A stretch of 40,587 nt of DNA from a bacterium (GTDB taxonomy: Bacteria; Patescibacteriota; Gracilibacteria; Peribacterales; Peribacteraceae): assembly GCA_029558515.1 (NCBI GenBank), contig JAKQEM010000013.1, positions 1 to 40,587 of the forward strand. The letters are read 5' to 3'. The notes beneath the pieces are model-generated. The model had not been told where the DNA came from and searched no databases. It worked only from the letters and a program-made list of their open reading frames with translations. Made by a program: the position numbers and the translations under genes. Positions 28,993 through 38,528 of the stretch are shown in pieces. Positions within the stretch are counted from its first letter, which is position 1. The number at the start of each line of letters is the position of its first letter.

Positions 28993-30663
28993 ATGCAGCA
29001 GACCTGCCGCCAATGCTCGACCTCCTTCGAGATCACCTCCGACGATCTTGCGTTTCTGGAGAAAGTCTTGCCGGTGTTCAACGGAAAGCCAGCGTTGATT
29101 GCGCCGCCAAGTTCATGCCCATTGTGTCGCTGTCGTATGCGAATGGCATGGCGAAATGAAAGAACCCTCTATCGGAGAAATTGTGCTCTGTGCGAGAAGA
29201 GCATGATCACCATTTTTCATCCGGATGAACCCTACATCGTCATCTGCACCTCCTGCTTCTGGTCGGATCAATGGGATCCGCTCACGTACGGACAGACCTA
29301 TGATTTTTCTCGACCATTCACCGATCAGTTTGTTGAACTCCTGCATCGTGTGCCACTCATCGGTCTCATCAATTTGAACACGGAAAAATCCGAATACTGT
29401 CATCGTATATTTAGCGGCCGTAACAACTATCTCTCCTTCATCGCAATCTTTGAGCCCGAAAACCTGTACTACACCTATTACACCATCTCCTGCAAAGATT
29501 GCGTCGATGTCACCAATTGTCAGTACTGCGAGCGATGCTATGAATTGACGGATTCCGAACGATGTTATCAATGTGCGTTTGGCAACCGCATCAAAAATTG
29601 TCGCGATTCTATGTTCTTGGAAGATTGTGTCGGCTGCTCCCATTGTTACCGTTGCAAGAATCTACATCAAAAATCCTACTGCATCGAAAACAAGCAATAT
29701 TCCAAAGAAGCATACGAAGCGGAAATACACACGAAACATCTGGATTCGATTGCGGCACTCGCACAACAACAAAAAATGGCACAAAACTTTCATCTGACAT
29801 TGCCTCATCGGGCAGCCGTACGCATCAACTGTGAGTATGCGACCGGAGCCAATATCTACAATTGTCGTGAGAGCACGAACATATTCGATTTTTATGAATC
29901 AGAGCGCATGGTCCACTGCGCTCAGGGAGAGGTAAGCCATGATTGCATGGATTGCTTCGGATTCGGAAAAGGTGAGTTTTGCTACGAATCGACCAGTTTC
30001 ATGGGTGGACAGCTTCTACGTTTTTGCATCGATTGTACGACGGGATCGGACATGCTGTACTCATACAGTTGCTTTCAAAATTCTGAGCATTGCTTCGGTT
30101 GTGTTTCTCTTAAACGTGGATCTTATTGCATATTGAACACGCAGTACACGCAAGAAGAATATGAATCACTTGTCCCCAAGATTATCGCGCATATGCGATA
30201 TATCGGAGAGTGGGGAAGTTTTTTCCCGCCGTCATTGTCTCCCTATGGTTACAATGAAACTGAAGGCGCAACGTTTTCGGCAGTATCGGAGGAACAAGCG
30301 GCGCGACTCGGGTTGCGTTGGCGCATACCGAATACACAGCACCGCATACAACAAATTGCTTCGATTCCTGATCGCATCACCGACGTGGTTGACACGATTG
30401 TGGATACCATTCTCCACTGTGCCGCATGTGGTAAACAATTCAAAATCATTCTGCAGGAACTGAATTTCCTGCGAGACTTGAAAGTTGCGCTCCCGACTTG
30501 TTGTCCCGACTGCCGCCATCGGACACGCATGGCTTCCCGTGCCCCTTTTCAACTCTGGAAGAGAAATTGTCAAAAATGCAGCAAAGAAATGGATGCATCC
30601 TACGCGCCCGAGCGGCCGGAAATTGTGTACTGTGAAAATTGCTACTTGGCTTCTGTCTATTGA
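28993..30663 (+). CDS. Cys-rich zinc-ribbon/repeat protein, copy 4
   Basis: 556 residues, more divergent than copies 1-3 (N-terminal LPVFNGKPALIAPPSSCPLC; extra knuckle CALCEKS). Block-closing motifs are YCIENKQYSKEAYEA and YCILNTQYTQEEYES. The C-terminal module keeps its cysteines (CAACGKQFKI, CCPDCRHRTRM, NCQKC, YCENC). TATACT (28981-28986) ends 6 nt before the ATG, so this copy has its own, probably leaderless, transcript. Confidence 0.8.
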   Translation: MQQTCRQCSTSFEITSDDLAFLEKVLPVFNGKPALIAPPSSCPLCRCRMRMAWRNERTLYRRNCALCEKSMITIFHPDEPYIVICTSCFWSDQWDPLTYGQTYDFSRPFTDQFVELLHRVPLIGLINLNTEKSEYCHRIFSGRNNYLSFIAIFEPENLYYTYYTISCKDCVDVTNCQYCERCYELTDSERCYQCAFGNRIKNCRDSMFLEDCVGCSHCYRCKNLHQKSYCIENKQYSKEAYEAEIHTKHLDSIAALAQQQKMAQNFHLTLPHRAAVRINCEYATGANIYNCRESTNIFDFYESERMVHCAQGEVSHDCMDCFGFGKGEFCYESTSFMGGQLLRFCIDCTTGSDMLYSYSCFQNSEHCFGCVSLKRGSYCILNTQYTQEEYESLVPKIIAHMRYIGEWGSFFPPSLSPYGYNETEGATFSAVSEEQAARLGLRWRIPNTQHRIQQIASIPDRITDVVDTIVDTILHCAACGKQFKIILQELNFLRDLKVALPTCCPDCRHRTRMASRAPFQLWKRNCQKCSKEMDASYAPERPEIVYCENCYLASVY

Positions 30664-30684
30664 TGGTTTTGGGTAGGATTCAAC

Positions 30685-30712
30685 CTGAGCAAGCGAAGCG
30701 CGTCGAAGGGTG
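30685..30712. repeat. GAGCAAGCGAAGCG-type dispersed repeat
   Basis: CCTGAGCAAGCGAAGCGCGTCGAAGG-like sequence downstream of copy 4 belongs to the dispersed family seen beside the tRNAs and near 20417. Confidence 0.4.
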
Positions 30713-30744
30713 AAGCATGCTATCTCTCTTCCGTGTACTTAAGA

Positions 30745-31584
30745 TCAAAGGAAATATGGCTCAAGTATCCGCCGAATGCGCTTCGCCTCGTCCGTGCTAC
30801 GACGGACGGCGATCTTGCAGCGCGTTTTCATGCGGAAAATGTCCGCGAAGAGTTCCGGATCGAAGTCCTCAATGCGTTGAATCGTCTGGAAGAAAAACGC
30901 AAAGTGTCGGCTGATGGCTTGCGGAAAAATGCATTCAATCACGTATTCACCGCAAGACCACAGAGCCACACCTTCTTTCGGAAAACCAGTGTCTCTTGCC
31001 ACCGCCGTTTCATATCCCGAAACATGGATGGCCTTTTCGCCATAGCGATCGAGAAATGTATCATTTCCAAAAAGGAGATGACAATAAATGCCAGCGGCGA
31101 CAATACTTTGATTGAGACGTGTTTCCGTATCGCGCATCCCGAGCGAATACCACGGATGGGAATTGTACACGAACCACTCACGTTCATCGGTCGTTCCAGA
31201 AAGTTCCAAAATCATGAAGTTCCAAACGGCATCAAGTTCAAAAAGTGAATTCGCGGTGAAAATGCATTTCTCTCCCTCATGCAACGTATCCAATCGCAAT
31301 GCTTTGCTCTGCTCCGATGCGAAAGAAGCCTGTGCACGTTCCACGAAATCACCGATCCGCGACACCCAAACATGATGGAGCGCAACGGTACCGTGCGTTC
31401 GCACGATGATCTGCTTGTCACTCATCTGCGAAAGCAGTCGATACAGTGTCGGCAACGATACCTTCACCGATGCATCCGATTGCAGCAGCGCAAGAAGCGA
31501 GCGCGTCGAAATGGGACCATGCTCGGCAAGGAGCTGGAGAACCGCACTCTGGAGCGGATGGAGAGGATCGATCTGCGTCAGCAT
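30745..31584 (-). CDS. Winged-helix-like regulator with unknown C-terminal domain
   Basis: About 279 residues. The N-terminal 70 fit a winged helix (PLQSAVLQLLAEHGPISTRS, LPTLYRLLSQMSDKQIIVRT). The remaining 200, with aromatic-rich EREWFVYNSHPWYSLGMRD, have no recognised family. An ATG at 31605 is also in frame but lies upstream of the best -10 (TG-A-TACTAT, 31596-31601 complement), so 31584 is preferred. It is divergent from copy 5 with only about 90 bases between starts, mirroring the trmB/copy 1 arrangement. Confidence 0.55.
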   Translation of the reverse strand: MLTQIDPLHPLQSAVLQLLAEHGPISTRSLLALLQSDASVKVSLPTLYRLLSQMSDKQIIVRTHGTVALHHVWVSRIGDFVERAQASFASEQSKALRLDTLHEGEKCIFTANSLFELDAVWNFMILELSGTTDEREWFVYNSHPWYSLGMRDTETRLNQSIVAAGIYCHLLFGNDTFLDRYGEKAIHVSGYETAVARDTGFPKEGVALWSCGEYVIECIFPQAISRHFAFFFQTIQRIEDFDPELFADIFRMKTRCKIAVRRSTDEAKRIRRILEPYFL

Positions 31585-31674
31585 CTGACACCATGATAGT
31601 ATCATTTTTTGAGAATTTCATATGATTTTTCTCACATTTCTTTACAATACGGTCTGAATGATGAAAATGCGACA

Positions 31675-33366
31675 ATGTCATCCGATGAACAGCACTGCAC
31701 ATCCTGCGGCTCTGCGTACGCCATTCTCGAAGAAGACCGAGCATTTTATGCAACCGTCTCCCCCGTCCTCGCGGGCACCACCGCAATCATTCCTTCTCCC
31801 ACCCTCTGCCCGGACTGCCGCCAGCAGCGACGCCTCGCTTGGCGCAACGAACGGACCATCTACCAACGAACGTGTGACTTGTGCAAAAAGAATATCGTCT
31901 CATCGCACCATCCCGACCACCCCTACCCCGTCCACTGTGTGCAATGCTGGTGGGGCGACGGGTGGGATCCGCATTCATACGGATTGCCGTTCGATTCGCA
32001 GCAACCCTTCTTCGAGCAATTCCTCGATCTGCAGCGCAGAGTCCCGCAGCTTTCCATGCAAAACGACGAGGGAATCACGAGTATGAACAGCGAGTACTGC
32101 TACGACATTTCCCGCTGCAAAAACTGCTACCGTATCATCGGGAGCTGGTTCTTGGAAGACTGCATGTATTCACTCTGCGTCAATCACTCAAAAGATTTAG
32201 TGGATTGCAATACGGTAAGTGAAAACTGCGAGATGGTTTATGAATCACTGGACTCGCAGCATCTCTATCATTGTCAGTATGTTCAAAACTGCGAGAATTG
32301 CAGTGATTGCTTCTTCGGCATAGATTTGAAAGGATGCAGCGACTGCATCGCGTGCGTCGGGTTGCGCCAGAAACGCTTCTGCCTGTGGAACGAACAGCTG
32401 ACGGAGGAGGAATTCCGTACGCGGACCGCCGGCATCAATCCGGGATCGTGGGCACAGGTGCGGCAACTGCGGGAGAAGTTCGACGCGTGGTCTTTGCAGT
32501 TTCCACGACTCTACGCCAACCTGCAAAACTGCGAAGGCTGCAGCGGAAACAATCTCTTCAACTGCAAGGACGTGCGCGGATGGAGCATTTTCAATGCCGA
32601 GGCATGCAAGTACGTCGACCGCAGCGATGGGCCGGTGCACAGCTATGACATCATCAATACCGGCGGTCCCCAATGGTGCTACGACTGCGTCACGCCCGAT
32701 GAATCCTACAGGACGCATTTCTCGACGTGGTGCTGGAAATGCAAAAATGTCATGCTAAGCGACAACTGCCACAGTTGCGAATCGTGCTTGGGATGCATCG
32801 GACTGAAGCGAGCGAAATACTGCATCCTCAATAAGCAATACACGAAGGAAGAGTACGAACGTCTCGCGCTGCAGATCATCCGGTCGCTGGAAGCGGAAGG
32901 AGCATGGGGCGGACATCTCCCTATCACCCACTCGCCATACGCGTACAACGAATCGGCGGCGATGGACTACTATCCGCTGACCGAGAAAGAAGTGACGCGA
33001 CGCGGGTGGAACTGGCGACAGAATTTGCCGTACACGACCGGCAAGCAGACTGTGGAATGGGACCAAGTCCCTGACGCCATTCGAGACGTACCGGACACCT
33101 TCACGCAAGAAATTCTCTCCTGCACGACATGCGGCAAGAACTTCAAAGTCGTCGAAAAAGAACTCGCATTCCTCCGCTCCATGCCGGCGCCCATCCCACG
33201 GCAATGCTTCGACTGCCGGCATTTGGCGCGTTTCCGACGCAAGACGCCGACGCACATCTGGACGCGCCCGTGCGATTCTTGCGGGAAGCAGCTGGAATCG
33301 ACATATGCGCCAGGCCGACCGGAAAAGGTGTATTGTGAAGAGTGCATCTTGCGCGAAGTGTATTAA
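31675..33366 (+). CDS. Cys-rich zinc-ribbon/repeat protein, copy 5
   Basis: 563 residues, a divergent member: the N-terminal C8-x2-C11 module reads VSPVLAGTTAIIPSPTLCPDC, and the middle blocks (YHCQYVQNCENCSDCFFGID; CHSCESCLGC) close with FCLWNEQLTEEEFRT and YCILNKQYTKEEYER. All C-terminal knuckles are present (CTTCGKNF, CFDCRH, CDSCGK, YCEEC). TACAAT (31643-31648) lies 26 nt before the ATG, the same distance as in copy 1, so these two copies, both divergent from a regulator, have short leaders while others look leaderless. Confidence 0.8.
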   Translation: MSSDEQHCTSCGSAYAILEEDRAFYATVSPVLAGTTAIIPSPTLCPDCRQQRRLAWRNERTIYQRTCDLCKKNIVSSHHPDHPYPVHCVQCWWGDGWDPHSYGLPFDSQQPFFEQFLDLQRRVPQLSMQNDEGITSMNSEYCYDISRCKNCYRIIGSWFLEDCMYSLCVNHSKDLVDCNTVSENCEMVYESLDSQHLYHCQYVQNCENCSDCFFGIDLKGCSDCIACVGLRQKRFCLWNEQLTEEEFRTRTAGINPGSWAQVRQLREKFDAWSLQFPRLYANLQNCEGCSGNNLFNCKDVRGWSIFNAEACKYVDRSDGPVHSYDIINTGGPQWCYDCVTPDESYRTHFSTWCWKCKNVMLSDNCHSCESCLGCIGLKRAKYCILNKQYTKEEYERLALQIIRSLEAEGAWGGHLPITHSPYAYNESAAMDYYPLTEKEVTRRGWNWRQNLPYTTGKQTVEWDQVPDAIRDVPDTFTQEILSCTTCGKNFKVVEKELAFLRSMPAPIPRQCFDCRHLARFRRKTPTHIWTRPCDSCGKQLESTYAPGRPEKVYCEECILREVY

Positions 33367-33382
33367 GATTGCATGCATACTG

Positions 33383-33411
33383 TTGCATTTTGCATACGAT
33401 TTGACTATACT
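33383..33411 (+). promoter_or_regulatory. Promoter of the second RelB/RelE pair
   Basis: TTGCAT (33383-33388), 17 bases, TATACT (33406-33411). The perfect palindrome TGCATGCA (33370-33377) just upstream, and GCAT repeats across the region, may bind the antitoxin. Confidence 0.65.
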
Positions 33412-33435
33412 CTGCATGTACATTCCCTTTTTCCT

Positions 33436-33732
33436 ATGGCCCAGAAAAGCATCCAGGTCCGCATCGATGAAGATCTCAAAATGCGGGCAGAAGCGGTATT
33501 TCGGTCCATTGGTATCGATGGACCCACTGCAGTGCGCGTATTCTATTCGAAGGTTGCCGCGACCGGAGGTATTCCGTTCTCTCTCGGCAAAGAGGCAGAG
33601 CCGGAGTACACACCGGAACAGATTGCGAAGCTGGATCAAATGGTGGATGAAGCCATGCAGCCGGGCAATAGCTTTGGCCCCTTCAATACTGTTGAGGAGA
33701 TGTTCGACCACATGCAGCAACAGAAGATATGA
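33436..33732 (+). CDS. RelB/DinJ-family antitoxin (second pair)
   Basis: 98 residues: ribbon-helix-helix (KSIQVRIDEDLKMRAEAVFR, SIGIDGPTAVRVFYSKVAAT) followed by GGIPF, the usual RelB/DinJ succession, and an acidic C-terminal toxin-binding tail. Overlaps the toxin by 4 bases (ATGA). Inserted between Cys-rich copies 5 and 6. Confidence 0.92.
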   Translation: MAQKSIQVRIDEDLKMRAEAVFRSIGIDGPTAVRVFYSKVAATGGIPFSLGKEAEPEYTPEQIAKLDQMVDEAMQPGNSFGPFNTVEEMFDHMQQQKI

Positions 33733-33986
33733 AGCTGCACTACACCGCACATTTCCTGCGCAAGCTACGCAAACTTTCACCTGTTGATCAGGCGTGCGTG
33801 CGTGCGACCCTGGAAATACTGGAACAGCATCCCGATCACCCCGCTCTCCATACGCATCCATTGCACGGATCAAAGCGGGGAATGTATGCGATCACGGTGC
33901 AGTACGATCTGCGCATCCTGTACGCCAAACACGAACAAAATATCTTGCTCATGCTAACCGTCGGCACGCACGATGAGGTGTATTGA
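33729..33986 (+). CDS. RelE/YafQ-family toxin (second pair)
   Basis: 85 residues. The core HTHPLHGSKRGMYAITVQYD, then LRILYAKHEQNILLMLTVGT and the C-terminal His-Asp (THDEVY), fit RelE/YafQ ribosome-dependent mRNA interferases; the Asp-Trp of typical YafQ is replaced, so substrate preference may differ. Coupled to its antitoxin by overlap. Confidence 0.85.
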   Translation: MKLHYTAHFLRKLRKLSPVDQACVRATLEILEQHPDHPALHTHPLHGSKRGMYAITVQYDLRILYAKHEQNILLMLTVGTHDEVY

Positions 33987-34072
33987 GGAGTAACGAAATA
34001 AACGAATAACAGGACATCCTGTCCGTTTCGCTTGCGTCTGTTATTCTCTGATATTCTCTGTATTCTTCGTTT
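33987..34072. repeat. Palindromic stutter element before copy 6
   Basis: AACGAA/AACGAATAACAG units on the left, a perfect GGACA-TCC-TGTCC hairpin (34012-34024), and CTGTTATTCTCTGATATTC units on the right that are complementary to the left arm. It ends at the copy 6 start and supplies its -10 (TATTCT, 34061-34066). Confidence 0.6.
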
Positions 34073-35749
34073 ATGCAGAAAGCTTGCCGCCAATGTCAGG
34101 CAACCTTCGAGATCACCGATGATGATCTGGCATTCCTCGAGAAAGTGAGTCCGGTATTTGCAGGAAAGAAAGAGCTGATCCCTCCGCCGACCATGTGTCC
34201 GGAGTGCAGGATGCAGCAGCGGATGTCATGGAGGAATCATCATCACGTCTATCGTCATGCATCGCGTTCGAAGGAACATGCCGGATTTGGTATGTGGACA
34301 CCGGACAGTCCGTTTCCTTCCTACGAAAACACTTACTGGTTTTCTGATGCATGGGATCCTTATGCATCGCAGCAGGATGTCGATCTCTCTGTGCCGTTCT
34401 TCCCGCAGTTTCTCTCCGTGCACAATCGTGCTCCTCACTTCGCGCTGGACAACGTGCAGATGGAGAACAGTGCATTCTGCAATAACGCGGACAACGTAAA
34501 GAATTGTTACCTCTGCTTCAATGCCTCTCAATCCGAAGATTGCATCACGTGCGACAATGTGTACGACTGCAATGATTGTCTCGACTGCACGCGGGTATTT
34601 GCTTGCGAACGATGTCTCGATTGCATTGATTGTGAACGATGTTATGAACTGCAAAACGCTCAGCACTGTGAGAACTGCAGCAATAGCGCATTCCTTTTAC
34701 ACTGCCGATCCTGTTCCAATTGCCTTGGATGTGTGAATATGCGACATCGTGAATACTGTGTGTTCAATGAGCAGAAAACTCCGCAAGAATATGCGGAATT
34801 TGTCCGTACAATGGCATTGGATACCAAAAGTGGTAGACAGGCGTTTTCCAAGAAATTTCAAGCTTTCTCCCTTCAATACCCAACCCCTCATACCGTCATG
34901 CGCATGGCGGACGGATGTACGGGCAACTACCTTACTCACTGCAATGATGTTCATAATTCCACATTCGTACATTCCGCGGAGCACTTGCACAATTGTCAGT
35001 TTCTTTCTGATGGAGCGGATAATTGTAGAGATGTCACTCTCTTTGGGGTGCGCGTGTCCCACTGTTATGAAGGATGCATCATGGGATTAGACGCATACCA
35101 ATCACACTTCTGCGTAAGTGTATGGGAAGGCACATCCAACATGCTGTACTGCTCTTTCTGCGTCGCCTGTTCCGACTGTTTCGGCTGTACCGGATTACAT
35201 CGTAAGCATTACTGCATCCTCAACAAGCAATACACAAAAGAAGAGTACGAAGATTTGGTGCCACGCATCATCATTCATATGCGATCAACCGGCGAATGGG
35301 GTGAATTTTTCCCTATCACCGGTTCACCCGTGCCCTACAATCATACCTTGGCACAGCAGTATTTTCCGCTCTCGAAGCAACAGGTGGAAGCGCTGGGCGG
35401 ACGGTGGTTGGAGAAGACGATCCCGGAGGCGGCGCAGGCCATCGAAGCGAATGATTTGCCGGATGGATTGCCGCAAACGGATGAGGCAATCATCGTGAAG
35501 AGTGAGCGATCGGGACGGCCATTCAAGATCACCTCGCAGGAAATCAAGCGCTACCGGCAATTCCGGGTTCCGCTTCCGCGACTGACCTACGACGAACGCA
35601 TGGAAGACCGGGCAAGGATCCTCGGCGGGATCCACCTGTACGACCGCACCTGCGCGAAAACCGGAAAACCGATCAAAACGACGATTCCTCCTGAAAGTCC
35701 ATGGATTGTGTGGGATCGGGATGCATGGGAGAAGGAGTGTGGGTCGTAA
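34073..35749 (+). CDS. Cys-rich zinc-ribbon/repeat protein, copy 6, C-terminal ribbon degenerate
   Basis: 558 residues. The N-terminal module is standard (CRQC, FAGKKELIPPPTMCPEC) but the following knuckle is replaced by a His/Ser segment (RHASRSKEHAGFGMW). The middle is Cys-dense (CNDCLDCTRVFACERCLDCI) and closes with YCVFNEQKTPQEYAE and YCILNKQYTKEEYED. In the C-terminal module most zinc ligands are gone: KSERSGRPFKITSQEIKRYR stands where others have KCEATG, and only CAKTG and one terminal Cys remain. TATTCT ends 6 nt before the ATG. Possibly a copy that has lost the C-terminal metal site. Confidence 0.8.
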   Translation: MQKACRQCQATFEITDDDLAFLEKVSPVFAGKKELIPPPTMCPECRMQQRMSWRNHHHVYRHASRSKEHAGFGMWTPDSPFPSYENTYWFSDAWDPYASQQDVDLSVPFFPQFLSVHNRAPHFALDNVQMENSAFCNNADNVKNCYLCFNASQSEDCITCDNVYDCNDCLDCTRVFACERCLDCIDCERCYELQNAQHCENCSNSAFLLHCRSCSNCLGCVNMRHREYCVFNEQKTPQEYAEFVRTMALDTKSGRQAFSKKFQAFSLQYPTPHTVMRMADGCTGNYLTHCNDVHNSTFVHSAEHLHNCQFLSDGADNCRDVTLFGVRVSHCYEGCIMGLDAYQSHFCVSVWEGTSNMLYCSFCVACSDCFGCTGLHRKHYCILNKQYTKEEYEDLVPRIIIHMRSTGEWGEFFPITGSPVPYNHTLAQQYFPLSKQQVEALGGRWLEKTIPEAAQAIEANDLPDGLPQTDEAIIVKSERSGRPFKITSQEIKRYRQFRVPLPRLTYDERMEDRARILGGIHLYDRTCAKTGKPIKTTIPPESPWIVWDRDAWEKECGS

Positions 35750-35857
35750 GCAATCTCACCATGACGCCATCACACCCATCTGCTATAATTGCAGAATCCA
35801 CTGCATTATCTGTGGACATTAAAGGTATTATGCAATAAAATTAGATTACTGTCCAAT

Positions 35858-38113
35858 ATGCCCTCTCCCTCGCTCCGCTATCTCCACGTCATCGTTCCGC
35901 AGGGAACTGAGGGAACGCACAAACTGGAATCCAAATTCCAGGAATTTCTGGTGAACATGCGTAACACCTTCACGGGGGAACGCGTTTCCCTTGAATACTT
36001 CGGTTTCGCGCAATACACCTACTTCTTCGTCGTCATTCCCGAAACGCTCTTCGAAACGGTGGAAGGTTTGATCTACGCGACGTTCCCGGACGCGGAAATT
36101 CGCAAAACCGAGGATTATGCCAAGCAGTTCCAACTCGGGAAAAACGGTATGATCGCAGGAACGGAATTGCACATGAAACGGAGCGACGCATATCCCATCA
36201 AAACGTACGACGTCTTCGATGAAGACAGCGCCTCCAGACTCTTCTCCATCATCTCGAAGATCGGCACCGACGAACAAGCATGGGTGCAAATCATCGCCGA
36301 ACCGCACGATGACACGGCTTTCTTCCACTTCACGCGTTCACTACGTCTGAAACTTGCCAATGTACGCCTGATCTTCCGCATTCGCGACTGGTTCCGCAAA
36401 GGCGGACGTCGCGGCGTCTCCTCCACCCGCGTGCAGAAAGCGACGGAGAAACTCGCACTGGACCCGTACCGCGTCAGCATTCGCATCGCCTACATCGCAA
36501 AAACCGAGATGATCGCCAGGCAAAAACTGAAGGCGCTGGCATCCAGTTTCTCTCAGTACAATGAGAGCGACATCAATGAATTCCACAGCGGCTCGATTCG
36601 CACGGGATCCGTATTTTTGGATCGTTACCGCAACCGCACCCCCGGTCATCATCTCATCCTCAGCGTGAAGGAAGTCGCGACGCTCTACCACATTCCGAAC
36701 GCCGACTACGTCCCGCACATCGTGCACGTTCTGTCCCGCAAATCGGAACCGCCGCAAGACCTGCCAAAAATTCATGAGAAGGATGTGAGCGGCTTCGGCA
36801 TGACGAACTACCACAACAACTACATCCCCTTCGGCATTCAACGCTCCGATCGTCGCCGTCACCTCTATACCGTCGGAAAATCCGGATCCGGCAAAAGCAA
36901 ACTGCTTGAATTGCTCATCTATGATGATCTCATCAACGACAAAGGGATTGCCGTTCTGGATCCGCACGGCGATCTGGTCGACGCCATCCTGCGTTTCGTG
37001 CCCAAACACCGCATCGAGGACGTCGTCATTCTGGACCCGGCGGACATCGACTTCCCCATCGCGTTCAATCCGCTGGAGCACGTGGATGAGACGTACAAGA
37101 TGCAGGTGACGATCGGATTTCTTCAAATTTTCAAAAAACTGTTCGGCAGCAACTGGTCCGACCGTCTGGAACACGTGCTGCGCTACACCACGCTCGCGCT
37201 CCTCGACAGCCCGAACACCACGGTGCTCTCGATCCTCAAAATGCTGACGGACAAGAACTACCGTCAGAAAATCGTGGCGCGCATCCAAGACTCCGTGGTG
37301 AAGAGCTTCTGGGTATCGGAATTCGCCGCATGGTCGGAGAAGTTCGACGCCGACGCCATCACGCCGTTGCTCAACAAAGTGGGACAGTTTGTCGCCACCA
37401 ACATGATTCGCAACATGGTGGGACAACCGAAAACAAAATTTGAAATTCGTGAGATCATGGATCAGAAGAAGATTCTGCTGGTGAAAGTCAGCAAAGGTCT
37501 GTTGGGCGAAGAAAACTCATCACTCATCGGATCGATGTTCATCACCAAACTGTACCAAGCGGCCATGAGTCGCGCGAATATACCGGAGGAAGAGCGCGAG
37601 GACTTCTACCTGTACGTCGACGAATTCCAGAACTTCGCGACCGAAACCTTCGCGGAAATTCTCTCCGAAGCGCGCAAGTACCGCCTCAACCTCACGCTCG
37701 CCCATCAGTACATGGGGCAGCTCTCTCCGACCGTCCGCCAAACGGTCTTCGGCAACGTGGGTTCGATGATCAGCTTCCGCGTCGGCGCGGAAGACGCCGT
37801 CATTCTGGCCGAGGAATACAATCCGATCTTCAAAGAACGTGACATCATCAACTTGGGAGTTCGGGAGTTCTACATCAAGATGTCCGTGGGAGGGGAACTG
37901 CGCGAAGCGTTCTCCGGCCGCACGCTGGATGCTCCGCATCTGACGGAAGACCATACGAAGGAAATCATCGCCGCCTCCCGACGCAAGTATTGCCAAGCGC
38001 GCAAAGATGTGGAAACGATGCTCGAACAATGGGATGAAGCGGCCTCCGCGCCACCCACCAAGGAGGAAGCCGTGGCCGCCGGAGCGGAATCCTTCGAAGA
38101 GCCGCTGATTTAG
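35858..38113 (+). CDS. VirD4/TraD- or HerA-like conjugation-type ATPase
   Basis: 751 residues. The first 330 or so form a polar N-terminal domain without clear membrane spans. The motor domain has Walker A GKSGSGKS (residues 340-347), the family motif VLDPHGDLVD and Walker B YLYVDEFQNF (about 584-593), followed by LAHQYMGQLSP and a C-terminal GRTLDAP segment. Such proteins, common in CPR genomes, couple ATP hydrolysis to DNA or protein transfer through type IV secretion-like systems. An extended -10 TG-C-TATAAT is at 35784-35789; an in-frame TTG at 35789 would add 23 residues but overlaps it. It interrupts the Cys-rich series. Confidence 0.85.
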   Translation: MPSPSLRYLHVIVPQGTEGTHKLESKFQEFLVNMRNTFTGERVSLEYFGFAQYTYFFVVIPETLFETVEGLIYATFPDAEIRKTEDYAKQFQLGKNGMIAGTELHMKRSDAYPIKTYDVFDEDSASRLFSIISKIGTDEQAWVQIIAEPHDDTAFFHFTRSLRLKLANVRLIFRIRDWFRKGGRRGVSSTRVQKATEKLALDPYRVSIRIAYIAKTEMIARQKLKALASSFSQYNESDINEFHSGSIRTGSVFLDRYRNRTPGHHLILSVKEVATLYHIPNADYVPHIVHVLSRKSEPPQDLPKIHEKDVSGFGMTNYHNNYIPFGIQRSDRRRHLYTVGKSGSGKSKLLELLIYDDLINDKGIAVLDPHGDLVDAILRFVPKHRIEDVVILDPADIDFPIAFNPLEHVDETYKMQVTIGFLQIFKKLFGSNWSDRLEHVLRYTTLALLDSPNTTVLSILKMLTDKNYRQKIVARIQDSVVKSFWVSEFAAWSEKFDADAITPLLNKVGQFVATNMIRNMVGQPKTKFEIREIMDQKKILLVKVSKGLLGEENSSLIGSMFITKLYQAAMSRANIPEEEREDFYLYVDEFQNFATETFAEILSEARKYRLNLTLAHQYMGQLSPTVRQTVFGNVGSMISFRVGAEDAVILAEEYNPIFKERDIINLGVREFYIKMSVGGELREAFSGRTLDAPHLTEDHTKEIIAASRRKYCQARKDVETMLEQWDEAASAPPTKEEAVAAGAESFEEPLI

Positions 38114-38217
38114 GGGGTAAAGGGTAGGGGGTAGGGAGAAGGAAGAAGAAATTGTTTCTCGAAGTTCGTTCTTCGTTTTTCGTTGTGTCAGGCACAGCTT
38201 CTCTGATGCAAAATCCG

Positions 38218-38263
38218 TTGCTTATTCTCTAGAAGAGGAATAGTATGGTACTAAATTCAGTAC
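38218..38263 (+). promoter_or_regulatory. Promoter and operator of the Phd-like/RelE pair
   Basis: TTGCTT (38218-38223), 17 bases, TAGTAT (38241-38246). The perfect inverted repeat GTACT-AAATTC-AGTAC (38248-38263) covers the predicted transcription start, as expected for autorepression. Confidence 0.65.
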
Positions 38264-38282
38264 TTTATTTACCTCTATCAAT

Positions 38283-38528
38283 ATGACTACCATCACCCTC
38301 CAAGACATCAAAAAGCACGGCGCGAAGGCACTGCCCGATGACCGCGTCTGCACCCTCATCGTCAACTCGAAACCCAAGGGTGTCTTCGTCCCTCCGCACC
38401 TGTACGAACCGCTCATCGAAGCGTTGGAAGATTTGGAGGATTTGGAGCTGTTGCGAGAGTATGAAAAGAATAAGGACAAGGAGGAATTGATTCCTTTCGA
38501 GGAAGCATTCCCGGAATTTCAGAAGTGA
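38283..38528 (+). CDS. Phd/YefM-like antitoxin
   Basis: 81 residues: TTITLQDIKKHGAKALPD and LIVNSKPKGVFVPPHLYEPL fit the N-terminal fold of Phd/YefM antitoxins, followed by an acidic helix (EALEDLEDLELLREYEKNKD) for toxin binding. The family assignment is tentative because the sequence is short. Overlaps the toxin by 4 bases (GTGA). Confidence 0.75.
   Translation: MTTITLQDIKKHGAKALPDDRVCTLIVNSKPKGVFVPPHLYEPLIEALEDLEDLELLREYEKNKDKEELIPFEEAFPEFQK

Noticed and set aside
36341-37426. 361-codon minus-strand frame inside the VirD4/HerA-like gene
   Set aside because: Antisense shadow; Walker motifs lie on the plus strand.
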